Below are positions 25,114 to 33,333 of a DNA stretch of 64,000 nt, piece after piece. Source of the DNA: Caldifarciminota bacterium SM23_42. Lineage in GTDB: Bacteria > Hydrothermota > Tepidihabitantia > SM23-42. Location of the stretch: positions 124,001-188,000 of the forward strand of contig LJUJ01000001.1 of NCBI GenBank assembly GCA_001303785.1, read 5' to 3'. A model generated the notes under the pieces. That model saw only the letters and a list, made by a program, of their open reading frames with translations, was not told where the DNA came from and ran no database searches. The position numbers and the translations under genes were made by a program. Position 1 is the first letter of the stretch; every line of letters begins with the position of its first letter.

Positions 25114-25783
25114 TGTAATTCTGCAAGCTTCGACCGTGAGTAAGACGTATTTCCTGGAGAACGAAACGATCGAAGTATTGCAGGGTGTTAATCTGCTTGT
25201 AAGCAAGGGTAGTTTTGTGGTCATTTTGGGACCTTCTGGGAGCGGTAAATCTACTCTGCTGAATATACTCAGCAGCCTAGACCGGCCGACCGATGGCAAA
25301 GTCGTTTTTGATTCCGTAGATGTATTTTCTCACGATGATACTAGATTATCAGAGATCAGAAACAAGAAAATGGGCTTTGTATTTCAGTTTCATCACCTGT
25401 TGGCCGAGTTCACGTGTTTAGAGAACGTTGCCTTGCCGGCGTTGGTTAACGGGAGCGCGCAGAACAAAGCATACCGTAGGGCGCAAGATTTGCTGGATAA
25501 GTTTGATATCGGAGACAAGAAAAATCGACTACCTCTTGAGATATCCGGGGGTGAGCGTCAGCGAGTGGCGATAGCCCGTGCAATGATCAATGATCCGTTG
25601 ATAATCTTTGCCGATGAGCCGACCGGCAATCTCGACGAGGAAAACACAAATAAACTGCTAGATGTGTTTGGTAGTCTAAAGAGTGAAGGCAGGACGATAA
25701 TTTTGGTCACTCATTCGGTGGATATTTCGAAATTTGGCAGTCATGTTTACAAGCTGAAGGAAAGAGAATTACATGCTTTGTGA
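25106..25783 (+). CDS. lolD: Lipoprotein-releasing ABC ATPase LolD
   Basis: 225 aa with Walker A GPSGSGKST, signature SGGERQR and Walker B IIFADEPTGNLD, typical of the LolD/MacB group. The start overlaps the end of the permease gene by 8 nt. It powers extraction of lipoproteins from the inner membrane. The end overlaps mcsA by 11 nt, so Lol and Mcs genes share a transcript. Confidence 0.95.
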   Translation: MNNVILQASTVSKTYFLENETIEVLQGVNLLVSKGSFVVILGPSGSGKSTLLNILSSLDRPTDGKVVFDSVDVFSHDDTRLSEIRNKKMGFVFQFHHLLAEFTCLENVALPALVNGSAQNKAYRRAQDLLDKFDIGDKKNRLPLEISGGERQRVAIARAMINDPLIIFADEPTGNLDEENTNKLLDVFGSLKSEGRTIILVTHSVDISKFGSHVYKLKERELHAL

Positions 25784-26246
25784 TGATTGCAAGAACAAGC
25801 CAGCGGCGATCTTCTTTAAGGAGGTTTTGCCGGACAAAACTATCGAGCTACATTTGTGCGAGGATTGTGCGTCTAAACGGGGCCTTCTTGTTACTAAAAA
25901 ACTGACACCACTAGAAATATTGCAGAAATTGCTCAAGCAAACGAGCGCACAGGATGAAAAAGTAATATGCCCGCGATGCTACATGTCGCTCGCCGAGTTC
26001 AAAAGAGTAGGAAGATTTGGATGCAGTGAGTGCGTGACAACGTTTGACGAAAATATTAGACATTTAATCAAGCAGATCCACCAGAATGACCGACACATAG
26101 GTAGAAAATCAACCAAGGGAACCAAAAAAGGATTTGAGGTATATAAGTTGCGCGAAGAACTAAAGAAAGCACTGGAGAGAGAAGCGTATGAAGATGCGGC
26201 TAAAATCAGAGACAAACTGAGAGATTATGGCGTCGAAGATGCTTGA
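25773..26246 (+). CDS. mcsA: McsA, activator of the protein-arginine kinase
   Basis: 157 aa. Two N-terminal CxxC pairs (CDDCKNK, CEDCASK) and a third/fourth set (CPRC, CSEC) give the zinc-finger pattern of McsA; the C-terminus (LREELKKALEREAYEDAAKIRDKLRDY) is a UvrB/UvrC motif. McsA binds and activates McsB. It overlaps mcsB by 20 nt. In Firmicutes the pair sits with ctsR and clpC; neither is seen here. Confidence 0.93.
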   Translation: MLCDDCKNKPAAIFFKEVLPDKTIELHLCEDCASKRGLLVTKKLTPLEILQKLLKQTSAQDEKVICPRCYMSLAEFKRVGRFGCSECVTTFDENIRHLIKQIHQNDRHIGRKSTKGTKKGFEVYKLREELKKALEREAYEDAAKIRDKLRDYGVEDA

Positions 26247-27285
26247 TAACATTCGATGGCTCATACCTAACACCGGGGATACCTTGCCCTGCGGTGAGGA
26301 GATGGAGATTATCGTGTCATCACGGATTAGAGTTGCCCGCAACGTCGATTCAATACCGTTTGAAATAAAAATGAAACAAGCCGATGCAGAATCGCTTATT
26401 GCTCTCGTGAAAGCAATCATTGGCGGCAAAGTCGATGGCACATTCTTGGACTTGACGAAAATGAAGCCACTCGAGAAAGAGTCACTCTTAGAATGCCATC
26501 TCGTTTCTCCCGGCTTCATAAAGAAGGAAAAGCCCTCTGGCGTATTCATTAATAGGGGTGGCAACGTTTCCATCATGGTTAACGAAGAGGACCATCTGCG
26601 CTTCCAGGGTATTGGATGTGGTCTGAATCTCGTTAATCTTTCCAGCGAAGTATTTGGAATCGAAGAATATGTCGGTGACAATGTTGGCTACGCCTTTGAC
26701 GAGGACTATGGTTATTTGACTTCCTGTCCTACGAATATGGGCACCGGCATGAGGGCTTCGGTGTTCATGCATCTGCCAGGATTAGTCTTCACAAACGAGG
26801 TCGAAAAAGTCCTGAAGGGCGCACTACAGATCGGTATGACCGTAAGAGGTATTTACGGAGAAGGAAGTGAAATAAGAGGCAGTCTTTTTCAAATAAGCAA
26901 TCAACACACCCTCGGTTTTAAGGAAGAAGATCTCCTGGAACGGATTTGCAAGTTGGCTAAGATGATCATCGATATCGAGAGGAAGGCACGCGATGTTATC
27001 CTGACGAAAGCACGTAACGAGTTTGAAGACAAGATTTTCCGTAGTCTTGCGATACTGAAAGCAGCGCGAACGATCAGCAGCGGTGAGGTATTGAATTTAC
27101 TTTCTGCCTTGAGGTTCGGCGTGGGGGTTGATATTGTTAAGGATATTACACTTGAGACTCTGAACGAAATAATGATTGTTTCAAGGCCAGCAAATATTCA
27201 GCTGTTTTTTGGTGAATTCTTAGAGGAACAAGAACGGGACATCAAACGGGCCGAGTATATAAGAAAAAGAATCGGTGCAGAGTAG
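26227..27285 (+). CDS. mcsB: McsB, protein-arginine kinase
   Basis: 352 aa, the guanido-kinase-fold enzyme that phosphorylates arginine residues and thereby tags proteins for ClpCP in Firmicutes. Seen: IIVSSRIRVARN near the N-terminus, EEDHLRFQGIGCG, and TSCPTNMGTGMRASV, all of the phosphagen-kinase catalytic domain. Start could be M1 (26227) or M5 (26239). No ClpC lies in the window, although ClpP and ClpX are encoded at 46-48 kb, so the degradation partner is open. Confidence 0.95.
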   Translation: MASKMLDNIRWLIPNTGDTLPCGEEMEIIVSSRIRVARNVDSIPFEIKMKQADAESLIALVKAIIGGKVDGTFLDLTKMKPLEKESLLECHLVSPGFIKKEKPSGVFINRGGNVSIMVNEEDHLRFQGIGCGLNLVNLSSEVFGIEEYVGDNVGYAFDEDYGYLTSCPTNMGTGMRASVFMHLPGLVFTNEVEKVLKGALQIGMTVRGIYGEGSEIRGSLFQISNQHTLGFKEEDLLERICKLAKMIIDIERKARDVILTKARNEFEDKIFRSLAILKAARTISSGEVLNLLSALRFGVGVDIVKDITLETLNEIMIVSRPANIQLFFGEFLEEQERDIKRAEYIRKRIGAE

Positions 27286-27343
27286 TAACAACACACCCAT
27301 AGGTTTTCAAACGACGATCAACGTGTAACAAAAGGATTGTGCA

Positions 27344-28189
27344 ATGCCCAATATAAAACGGCCAAAGAAACCGGCTACTGCGCGCAAGATAAATGCCGCG
27401 GCATCAAATGAGAACGATGAAATAGTCTTTCTCGGCACTGGTGGAGCGCGTTATGTCTTTGCCAAGCAGCTGAGAGCGACCGGCGGAATGTTGTTTCGAA
27501 TCGGAGGTAGGAATGTGCTCGTTGACCCAGGACCGGAATCGCTTTACCGTCTCTTAACCTATTTGCCAAAATTCAATCCGGAGAAAATCGATGCCATCGT
27601 ACTGACGCACAAGCACATTGACCACAGTGCGGATATCAATGTATATCTCGACGTAATCACGCGGGGCGGCTTCAACAAACACGGGATGATACTCGCACCG
27701 CAGGATGCCTATGGTGAGGACGGGGTCATCTACAACTACCTCTTGGAGTTTTTGAAAAAGCGAGTGGTCATCAAGGAGAAATCTACGTTCGAGATCGATG
27801 GCCTGCGGTTTACATTTCCAATTAGACATGAACACCGGGTGGAGACTTACGGTTTTAAGTTGGCGTATGCTGGTCACACGATTTCTTACATCACAGACAC
27901 AAAATTCTTCGATGGTCTCATCCAAGCATACAAGGCGGATATTGTCATCATGAATCTTATAAAGTTGGGACCATCAGAGATCGACCATCTTTCAATTGAT
28001 GATTGTGAAGCGATCATCATGGGCACAAACCCTAGGGTGGCCATAATCACGCATTTTGGCATGACAATGATCAGAAAGGGTCCGTGGAATGTTGCCCGTC
28101 AGCTTAAGGAAAAGACCGGCGTGACAGTCCTGGCTGCGGAGGATGGCAAACACTACACCATTGAGAAGTTGTTGTCCTATGGTCGTTGA
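27344..28189 (+). CDS. Metallo-beta-lactamase-fold hydrolase
   Basis: 281 aa. Metal-binding THKHIDHSADI (the HxHxDH motif) and later His residues (RHEHR, ITHFGM) define the metallo-beta-lactamase fold; the core starts after a basic, low-complexity stretch of about 25 residues. Family members include RNase Z-like nucleases and phosphodiesterases; the substrate here is unclear. AAAGGA precedes the ATG. It follows mcsB by 58 nt. Confidence 0.88.
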   Translation: MPNIKRPKKPATARKINAAASNENDEIVFLGTGGARYVFAKQLRATGGMLFRIGGRNVLVDPGPESLYRLLTYLPKFNPEKIDAIVLTHKHIDHSADINVYLDVITRGGFNKHGMILAPQDAYGEDGVIYNYLLEFLKKRVVIKEKSTFEIDGLRFTFPIRHEHRVETYGFKLAYAGHTISYITDTKFFDGLIQAYKADIVIMNLIKLGPSEIDHLSIDDCEAIIMGTNPRVAIITHFGMTMIRKGPWNVARQLKEKTGVTVLAAEDGKHYTIEKLLSYGR

Positions 28190-28224
28190 ATAGGATGGTG
28201 CATGATATCGCACGGGATTTGGCT

Positions 28225-30339
28225 TCAAAACTTTATTCTAATGCCGACGAGAGGCATTCGGGGCAACTGGTATATTGCTTTGCGTAGCGTGTAGTCTCCG
28301 TTGTAGAGATAACCCTGGATATTCTTATGGTTCGTGATGTTTAGTAGGGTCACATATAATTCACCCTGCATCCCCCACAGTGAAAACTCCTTTTCAACGT
28401 GGACGTCGATCCGCTGGTAGTAAGGGAGGCGTTCTTTCGTTGGTGAATATATAGGCATCCATTGATCATGGCCTTCGCGGCCGATAACCGGACGGTAGGC
28501 CAAGCCACTGGATACCTGCAGTTTGATGCCCACCTCGAATCCAGCTGGTAGGCGGTTTCCCAAGAATGCGTTCAGTATATGTGGCCTATGTACGTCGCTT
28601 GTTACCACGGTTGAATCATATGGTGATGTCCTTTTTGAAAGTGAGTAAGCATAGGATATCATTCCGTATAATCTGCCAACGCGGTATTTTCTTAACGAAA
28701 ACTCAATGCCTGAGGCGGTGCCCGTGCCGTCATTGAAAAAGAGGTCGGTTGGATATCCTCTGATGAGATTTTCGTATTCCTTTTTGTAGTATTCTATCTT
28801 CCCCAACAATCCAGGTATTATCAGATGCTCAACACCGATGTTCAGTGATTTTGCCTTTAGTGGTTCATACTCTTGCACTTGGTATTCAAGCGGTGGTGTC
28901 TGATAGTGATGTCCGTACGCAAAAAACAGGTTCGGTCTTTTTTTGTGAACGAGTTTGATGCGTGGTGAGAACACTGGGTCTTTGATAGCTGGAAGCCAAT
29001 CAATTCGTTCGCCGACTTCACAGTTGAGTAGATCGAGTATTGAGAAACGTTGAGTAGCATAGAGAAAACTGTAGTAGTCACTGGTGTCGCCTTCTAGTGA
29101 ATAATTGATTGAGCCTATCTTATAAAAAATATCTTCGATGCGTGGACCTGTGTGCATCAATTCATATCGACCAATGCCGCCACCAATTGTCAGGGTAACG
29201 AAGCCGGGTGAATATTCCATGTGGAGGTAAGTGCCGTACTTCTGCACGTCGTACTCTTCGGTTGCCGTTTCAGAACTACCTGTTCCGGTAGGTACTTCTC
29301 CGTGCAAATATCGGTCCATGTTACTGTAAAAGACGTATGTTTGCAGGCTTAACTGTTCTGAAGCATTTATGTCATAGTCCAACCAGAATGTATTGCTCAC
29401 GCCGTTCATTTGCAGCTCTACGGTCTCTTCCGCAAAAGATGCTTGGATATCAGTGCCTTCTTTGCTGTGCAGCCCGTTGAGGGAGAAGTTACCATATTTC
29501 GTTCCAATGCTGACCTTCGCCTGTAAATCGAAGAAATACGGTAGCAGAACACCTTCCACGATTCCCAGTTCCCGTAAGAGAACATCCAGGTAGTTTCTCT
29601 TTGCAGAGAGCGCCACGGATAGATTTTTTGTTAAGGGTTTGCTGCAGAAAAAGTTTGCTTCGATAGGGTCAATGCTGACAACGCCGTTTTGTCTGGTGTC
29701 TGCTTGTCTTGAATTCACGAGCAGCACAGATGAAACCGCATCTCCATAACGGACAGGTACTGTGCCGATGTGGAACTCGAAGTCCTCTATGAGATCAACG
29801 TTGAATGCTGACCCTATACCGAAATAGTGGTATGGTGATAGGATTTCGACATGGTCGAATAGTACTTTGTTTTCATAAAGCTCACCGCCCCGCACGTAAA
29901 AGAGGCCTAAGTAGTCGCTTGCCGCACTGACCCCGGGGATCATCTGGATTGCGCGAAAGACATCTTTCTCCGCACCGGGGATCACCTCCATCTCTTCTTT
30001 CGTGAATGTTCTTTTGCCTGGTGCTACGATTCTTTCGGCTTTGGTTTCAACCTGTTCGACATCGATCGGTGTCGAACTTAAGCCCACCTGAATTTTGATT
30101 GTGTCGGGCTGTTGGATTACCACGGTTAGTGTTTCATCCTTGTATCCAATGTGGCTGATAATCAGACCATATGTGTGCAGAGGTAGGTCAGGAATAGCAA
30201 ATGTACCCTGGGGGTTGCAGAGGTGTATTTGGTCCGTCTCTACGATAAGCACATGCGCCTGAAGCGGGTCTTTTGTATCGATGTCGTAGACATCACCCGA
30301 TAATATAGTGGAAACAACACAGAGCAGTAGAAGACTCAT
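28225..30339 (-). CDS. TonB-dependent receptor-like outer-membrane protein
   Basis: 704 aa with a signal peptide, an N-terminal carboxypeptidase-regulatory-like domain (about 15-90), a plug (about 95-215, MIPGVSAASDYLGLFYVRGGELYENKVLFDHVEI is plug-like) and a beta-barrel to the C-terminus ending GIRIKF. This is the CarboxypepD_reg-TonB receptor layout common in the FCB group, short but complete. Its start overlaps the stop of the LVIVD lipoprotein gene (ATGA), so the two are a unit, perhaps a surface receptor with its binding lipoprotein. Ligand unknown. Confidence 0.85.
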   Translation of the reverse strand: MSLLLLCVVSTILSGDVYDIDTKDPLQAHVLIVETDQIHLCNPQGTFAIPDLPLHTYGLIISHIGYKDETLTVVIQQPDTIKIQVGLSSTPIDVEQVETKAERIVAPGKRTFTKEEMEVIPGAEKDVFRAIQMIPGVSAASDYLGLFYVRGGELYENKVLFDHVEILSPYHYFGIGSAFNVDLIEDFEFHIGTVPVRYGDAVSSVLLVNSRQADTRQNGVVSIDPIEANFFCSKPLTKNLSVALSAKRNYLDVLLRELGIVEGVLLPYFFDLQAKVSIGTKYGNFSLNGLHSKEGTDIQASFAEETVELQMNGVSNTFWLDYDINASEQLSLQTYVFYSNMDRYLHGEVPTGTGSSETATEEYDVQKYGTYLHMEYSPGFVTLTIGGGIGRYELMHTGPRIEDIFYKIGSINYSLEGDTSDYYSFLYATQRFSILDLLNCEVGERIDWLPAIKDPVFSPRIKLVHKKRPNLFFAYGHHYQTPPLEYQVQEYEPLKAKSLNIGVEHLIIPGLLGKIEYYKKEYENLIRGYPTDLFFNDGTGTASGIEFSLRKYRVGRLYGMISYAYSLSKRTSPYDSTVVTSDVHRPHILNAFLGNRLPAGFEVGIKLQVSSGLAYRPVIGREGHDQWMPIYSPTKERLPYYQRIDVHVEKEFSLWGMQGELYVTLLNITNHKNIQGYLYNGDYTLRKAIYQLPRMPLVGIRIKF

Positions 30340-31364
30340 TGGTCAACCTGTTTGATTTCGATTATTTTCAGAGAAGGCGTGAAAGTCGGCGCCAAGACGT
30401 AGATGTAATTATCTTTAATAATACCATACTCCGGTTGAGCGTCGATGGAAATGGTCTCACTAATGCTTGGTGCTGCCGGGTATTCGAGACTGAGCAAGAA
30501 GATATAAGATGAGCCAGTCAGAGCAAGTCCGTAGCTGGTAGTAGCATACATATCTCTAAAGACTCCTGGGCAGCAGATTTCCGATGTGATAGCTAGTTCG
30601 TTATTATCCTGCATGCGATAGGTTATCAATCCAGGGATGTCTGCAACGATTGAAAGATATATGTAGTCATCTCTCACAGTGAACGATCTATATATTAAGG
30701 AATCATTGTATGGTAATACGTAGACAGCACTTGGGGAGATTGGATCTGTGACATCTATAATGTGAAATTCATTGGTATTAAGTAATATATAGAGGAGGTT
30801 GGAATGAACCTCCATGTGTATGATAACCCCATTGAAGGAAATGTTGCTCACCAAGATTGGGTTGGATTTATCTGCAATGTTGACTATGTCAACGACATTA
30901 ATATATGCTCCGGTTACAACGTACGCATGTTCGCCGGATACTCTAATTTTGCGTGCATGATCCAAATTTAGCGAGGCGACTATATGTGGTTGTTCATAGT
31001 TCCGATCGACGATCTCCAATCCTAAGATTCCACAAGCAAGGAAAGCATATGCACCGGCTATGTCAAAGTCACTGATGTAATACGAAGCCTGGTACACGTT
31101 TAAGAGGAATATCGAATCAACGTGTGTGAAGTCGTGAATCTGCATCGAATCGTTACTGACAAGGTAACCAATATTACCGCTAAAAAGCAACTTCGTGCCG
31201 CCGTATTCGTATGACTGCACGTGTTCGAGATATATTCCATTGATGTCTTCGTAGGGTGATTCGAATTCGAAATCAAAACAGGACGTGAGTGTTAGGCTTA
31301 TGATTGCTAAAGCCATGATTATGTGTAATGCCGGCAATTTAAGTTGGGTTGTTCGATGAGGCAC
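30336..31364 (-). CDS. LVIVD-repeat lipoprotein (beta-propeller)
   Basis: 342 aa from GTG 31364. Repeats of the LVIVD type (GLEIVDRNYEQPHIVASLNL, YINVVDIVNIADKSNPILVS, FHIIDVTDPISPSAVYVL) form a beta-propeller; a lipobox (LTLTSC, Cys32) precedes it. The GTG lies 5 nt after a TAGAAT box, so it is probably a leaderless start; a later ATG at 31316 would give a more usual signal length but has no Shine-Dalgarno. Co-transcribed with the receptor-like gene. Confidence 0.8.
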   Translation of the reverse strand: MPHRTTQLKLPALHIIMALAIISLTLTSCFDFEFESPYEDINGIYLEHVQSYEYGGTKLLFSGNIGYLVSNDSMQIHDFTHVDSIFLLNVYQASYYISDFDIAGAYAFLACGILGLEIVDRNYEQPHIVASLNLDHARKIRVSGEHAYVVTGAYINVVDIVNIADKSNPILVSNISFNGVIIHMEVHSNLLYILLNTNEFHIIDVTDPISPSAVYVLPYNDSLIYRSFTVRDDYIYLSIVADIPGLITYRMQDNNELAITSEICCPGVFRDMYATTSYGLALTGSSYIFLLSLEYPAAPSISETISIDAQPEYGIIKDNYIYVLAPTFTPSLKIIEIKQVDQ

Positions 31365-31369
31365 CTATG

Positions 31370-31398
31370 ATTCTATCCCCCGACACTGCAGAAGTCAA
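31370..31398 (-). promoter_or_regulatory. Promoter of the LVIVD/receptor operon
   Basis: TTGACT (31398-31393), 17-bp spacer, TAGAAT (31375-31370), 5 nt to GTG. Confidence 0.55.
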
Positions 31399-31508
31399 GG
31401 TCTGCAGGATAACCGCGTCTGTGTCAACTAATTTCCCTCGGCTTTGCTCGGGACGAGCCGAATTCCTCGCAATGAAGTACACGAGGTTGAAAATTGCAGA
31501 GGGTCAGA

Positions 31509-32324
31509 TCAAAACGCGAATTTGTACTCGATGTTGTGTTTATCGCCGATTCTTGCTATTTTTTCTCTGAGGTGTACTCTGTATATCTTTTGGTTGTTGT
31601 AATAATAGTCGTAGTGCTTTATTGCTTCCGGAAAGTGGATTTTGATTAGACGCCGCACATTATGCCAGACCCTTGGGTACGGATTTAAGGTGTCGAACAT
31701 CACATATTGTGCGCCAGCGCGTCTCGATGCCCTGAAGATGCCATCAAGAACTTCGCTGGAGTCAGACAAATGGGGGAGAACCGGTGCCACAAATACGCTT
31801 GTGGCAATGCCTCGCTGTGACAGTGTGCGTAGTGCCAGGAATCTTCTGTCAGCAGAGGGCGTTTTTGGCTCAAATACCCTTTTCACGCTTTGATTGAGGG
31901 TTGTTATGGTAAAACTCACCTTGACTTTGTGAAGCTTTTCTAATACATCGATATCCCGCACAACGATAGGTGATTTAGTCAGAATTGACAACTTGTGGCG
32001 GTAATTCAACAATATTTCAAGACATTTCCTTGTTATTTGATACTTTAGTTCAAGTGGCTGATACGGATCGCACACTGTACTGAGGGAGATACGGCTCTGT
32101 CTTTTCAGCCGTTGTAGCTGTCTTGCGAGTACGGCAGGTGCGTTCGTTTTTACATCAACGAATTCCCCCCAGGGTTCAGTATGACCAGTGAATCTCTTCA
32201 TAAAGACCGCGTAACAATACTGACATTTGTGTGCACAGCCGCAATAGGGGTTTATTGAGTAATCGATGACTGAAACACCCGATTTGTTCAGTATTGATTT
32301 ACATTTCACTTCGTTGATAAGCAT
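31509..32324 (-). CDS. Radical SAM protein, spore-photoproduct-lyase-like (SPL) family
   Basis: 271 aa from ATG 32324. The radical SAM cluster motif is C-x3-C-x2-C in GCAHKCQYCY; the sequence IDYSINPYCGCAHKCQYCYA and STVCDPYQPLE are those of the SPL-type radical SAM group (Rv2578c-like), not of true spore photoproduct lyase with certainty. Function may be in DNA or RNA repair/modification. The ATG at 32345 overlaps the -10 hexamer and is excluded. GAAGG is close to the chosen ATG. Confidence 0.85.
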   Translation of the reverse strand: MLINEVKCKSILNKSGVSVIDYSINPYCGCAHKCQYCYAVFMKRFTGHTEPWGEFVDVKTNAPAVLARQLQRLKRQSRISLSTVCDPYQPLELKYQITRKCLEILLNYRHKLSILTKSPIVVRDIDVLEKLHKVKVSFTITTLNQSVKRVFEPKTPSADRRFLALRTLSQRGIATSVFVAPVLPHLSDSSEVLDGIFRASRRAGAQYVMFDTLNPYPRVWHNVRRLIKIHFPEAIKHYDYYYNNQKIYRVHLREKIARIGDKHNIEYKFAF

Positions 32325-32343
32325 ACGCCTTCGCCACGCGTCC

Positions 32344-32371
32344 ATTATAGGGAAACGTTGAGCGAAGTCAA
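32344..32371 (-). promoter_or_regulatory. Promoter of the radical SAM gene
   Basis: TTGACT (32371-32366), 16-bp spacer, TATAAT (32349-32344). Confidence 0.7.
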
Positions 32372-32425
32372 CATTTGCATCGTTGCCATAGGACGAACTT
32401 CGAATGACCGGCGGCGAAAAAAATT

Positions 32426-32630
32426 CGAAAATCTAGGCACGAAACCCGAAATTCCAAAAATATGCACATCTCTGATTTGCCTACATTTACGAGTATCCTC
32501 GCAATGCGGGACGATGTCGAAGCTCCAAATTTCAAAGTCCAGAACACATGTTTTTGAAATTGGCATCTTGTGATTTGAATTTGTTTAGAATTTCGTGCTT
32601 AGAGATTAGTATTTGACGATTGACAAATCT
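32426..32630. repeat. Dispersed AT-rich intergenic repeat, copy D
   Basis: Left part with AAATTCGAAAATCTAGGCAC and GAAACCCGAAATTCCAAAAA, right part with AAATTGGCATCTTGTGATTT, TTTAGAATTTCGTGCTTAGA. The same word family as copies A-C. It fills most of the gap between the radical SAM gene and the tRNA. Confidence 0.55.
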
Positions 32631-32647
32631 TCTCAAGTGGGTATAAT
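32620..32647 (+). promoter_or_regulatory. Promoter of the CAT-anticodon tRNA
   Basis: TTGACA (32620-32625), 16-bp spacer, TATAAT (32642-32647); the tRNA begins 20 nt later. Confidence 0.8.
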
Positions 32648-32667
32648 CTTAGAAATGAGTCATCAGG

Positions 32668-32741
32668 GGGCCTGTAGCTCAGTTGGTTAGAGCAGCTGAC
32701 TCATAATCAGCGGGTCGCGGGTTCAAATCCTGCCGGGCCCA
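32668..32741 (+). tRNA. tRNA with CAT anticodon (tRNA-Ile2 or elongator tRNA-Met)
   Basis: Complete 74-nt cloverleaf: acceptor GGGCCTG with CGGGCCC, D arm TAGCTCAGTTGGTTAGAGC, anticodon arm GCTGA-CTCATAA-TCAGC, T arm GCGGG-TTCAAAT-CCTGC, discriminator A, CCA not encoded. Acceptor pairs C4-G69 and C5-G68 are present; these are reported recognition elements of the lysidine synthetase TilS, so I lean to tRNA-Ile2 (lysidine-modified). Not an initiator: the first acceptor pair is intact. Confidence 0.9.
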
Positions 32742-32870
32742 TAAGCAATTGATTGGTTTATATGAGGTGCACTTAGACTGGTAAGATGTTCATGACTTTT
32801 GAATTACAGGGTGTTTAGATATTAGCGTGTATTTAACTAGAATCCCCAAAATAAAAACATACAAGACATC

Positions 32871-33332
32871 ATGAAATGGACTGTTCATCCTGCCAAGCGT
32901 AATTTGACCAAAACAATCCTTAGTGCCATCTTCATCGTTGCGTTTCTCGTTTTCGTGGGAATTTTCTATGGTGTATTTTGGAGCCTATTTGGGCTCGTTG
33001 TATTGTTGGTGTCTTTGCATTCGTATTTTTTTCCCACATCCTATGAAGCCGGTAAAGACGAAATAGTCATAAAGAGCATACTCATGACTCAGAAGAGAGG
33101 GCTCCGGGAGTTCAGACAGGTCTATGTGGGCAAGAACGGAGTTCTGCTCAGTCCTTTTCGACGCAAGACTTTCTTGAACCGATTCCGTGGAGTCTTTTTG
33201 TTGCTTCCCGAAGAGCGAGAAGAAGTGTTGGCATTTCTACGTGCGCGAGTTGAAGGAAGTGATGACGATGGGGATGATGGACAGTCTCTAAACCAAGTTA
33301 AAGATATAGGTGAGATTGGTGGAGCTGACTGA
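32871..33332 (+). CDS. Small membrane protein, PH-like domain, unknown role
   Basis: 153 aa. Two membrane segments (about 15-35 and 38-56) are followed by a soluble domain (DEIVIKSILMTQKRGLREFRQVYVGKNGVLLSPF) that looks like a bacterial PH-type (YdbS-like) domain, and a Ser/Asp/Gly-rich tail. No catalytic motif. Its end abuts the DHH phosphoesterase start (2 nt between stop and ATG), so it is co-transcribed with it. Not recognised as a named family. Confidence 0.75.
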   Translation: MKWTVHPAKRNLTKTILSAIFIVAFLVFVGIFYGVFWSLFGLVVLLVSLHSYFFPTSYEAGKDEIVIKSILMTQKRGLREFRQVYVGKNGVLLSPFRRKTFLNRFRGVFLLLPEEREEVLAFLRARVEGSDDDGDDGQSLNQVKDIGEIGGAD

Positions 33333-33333
33333 G

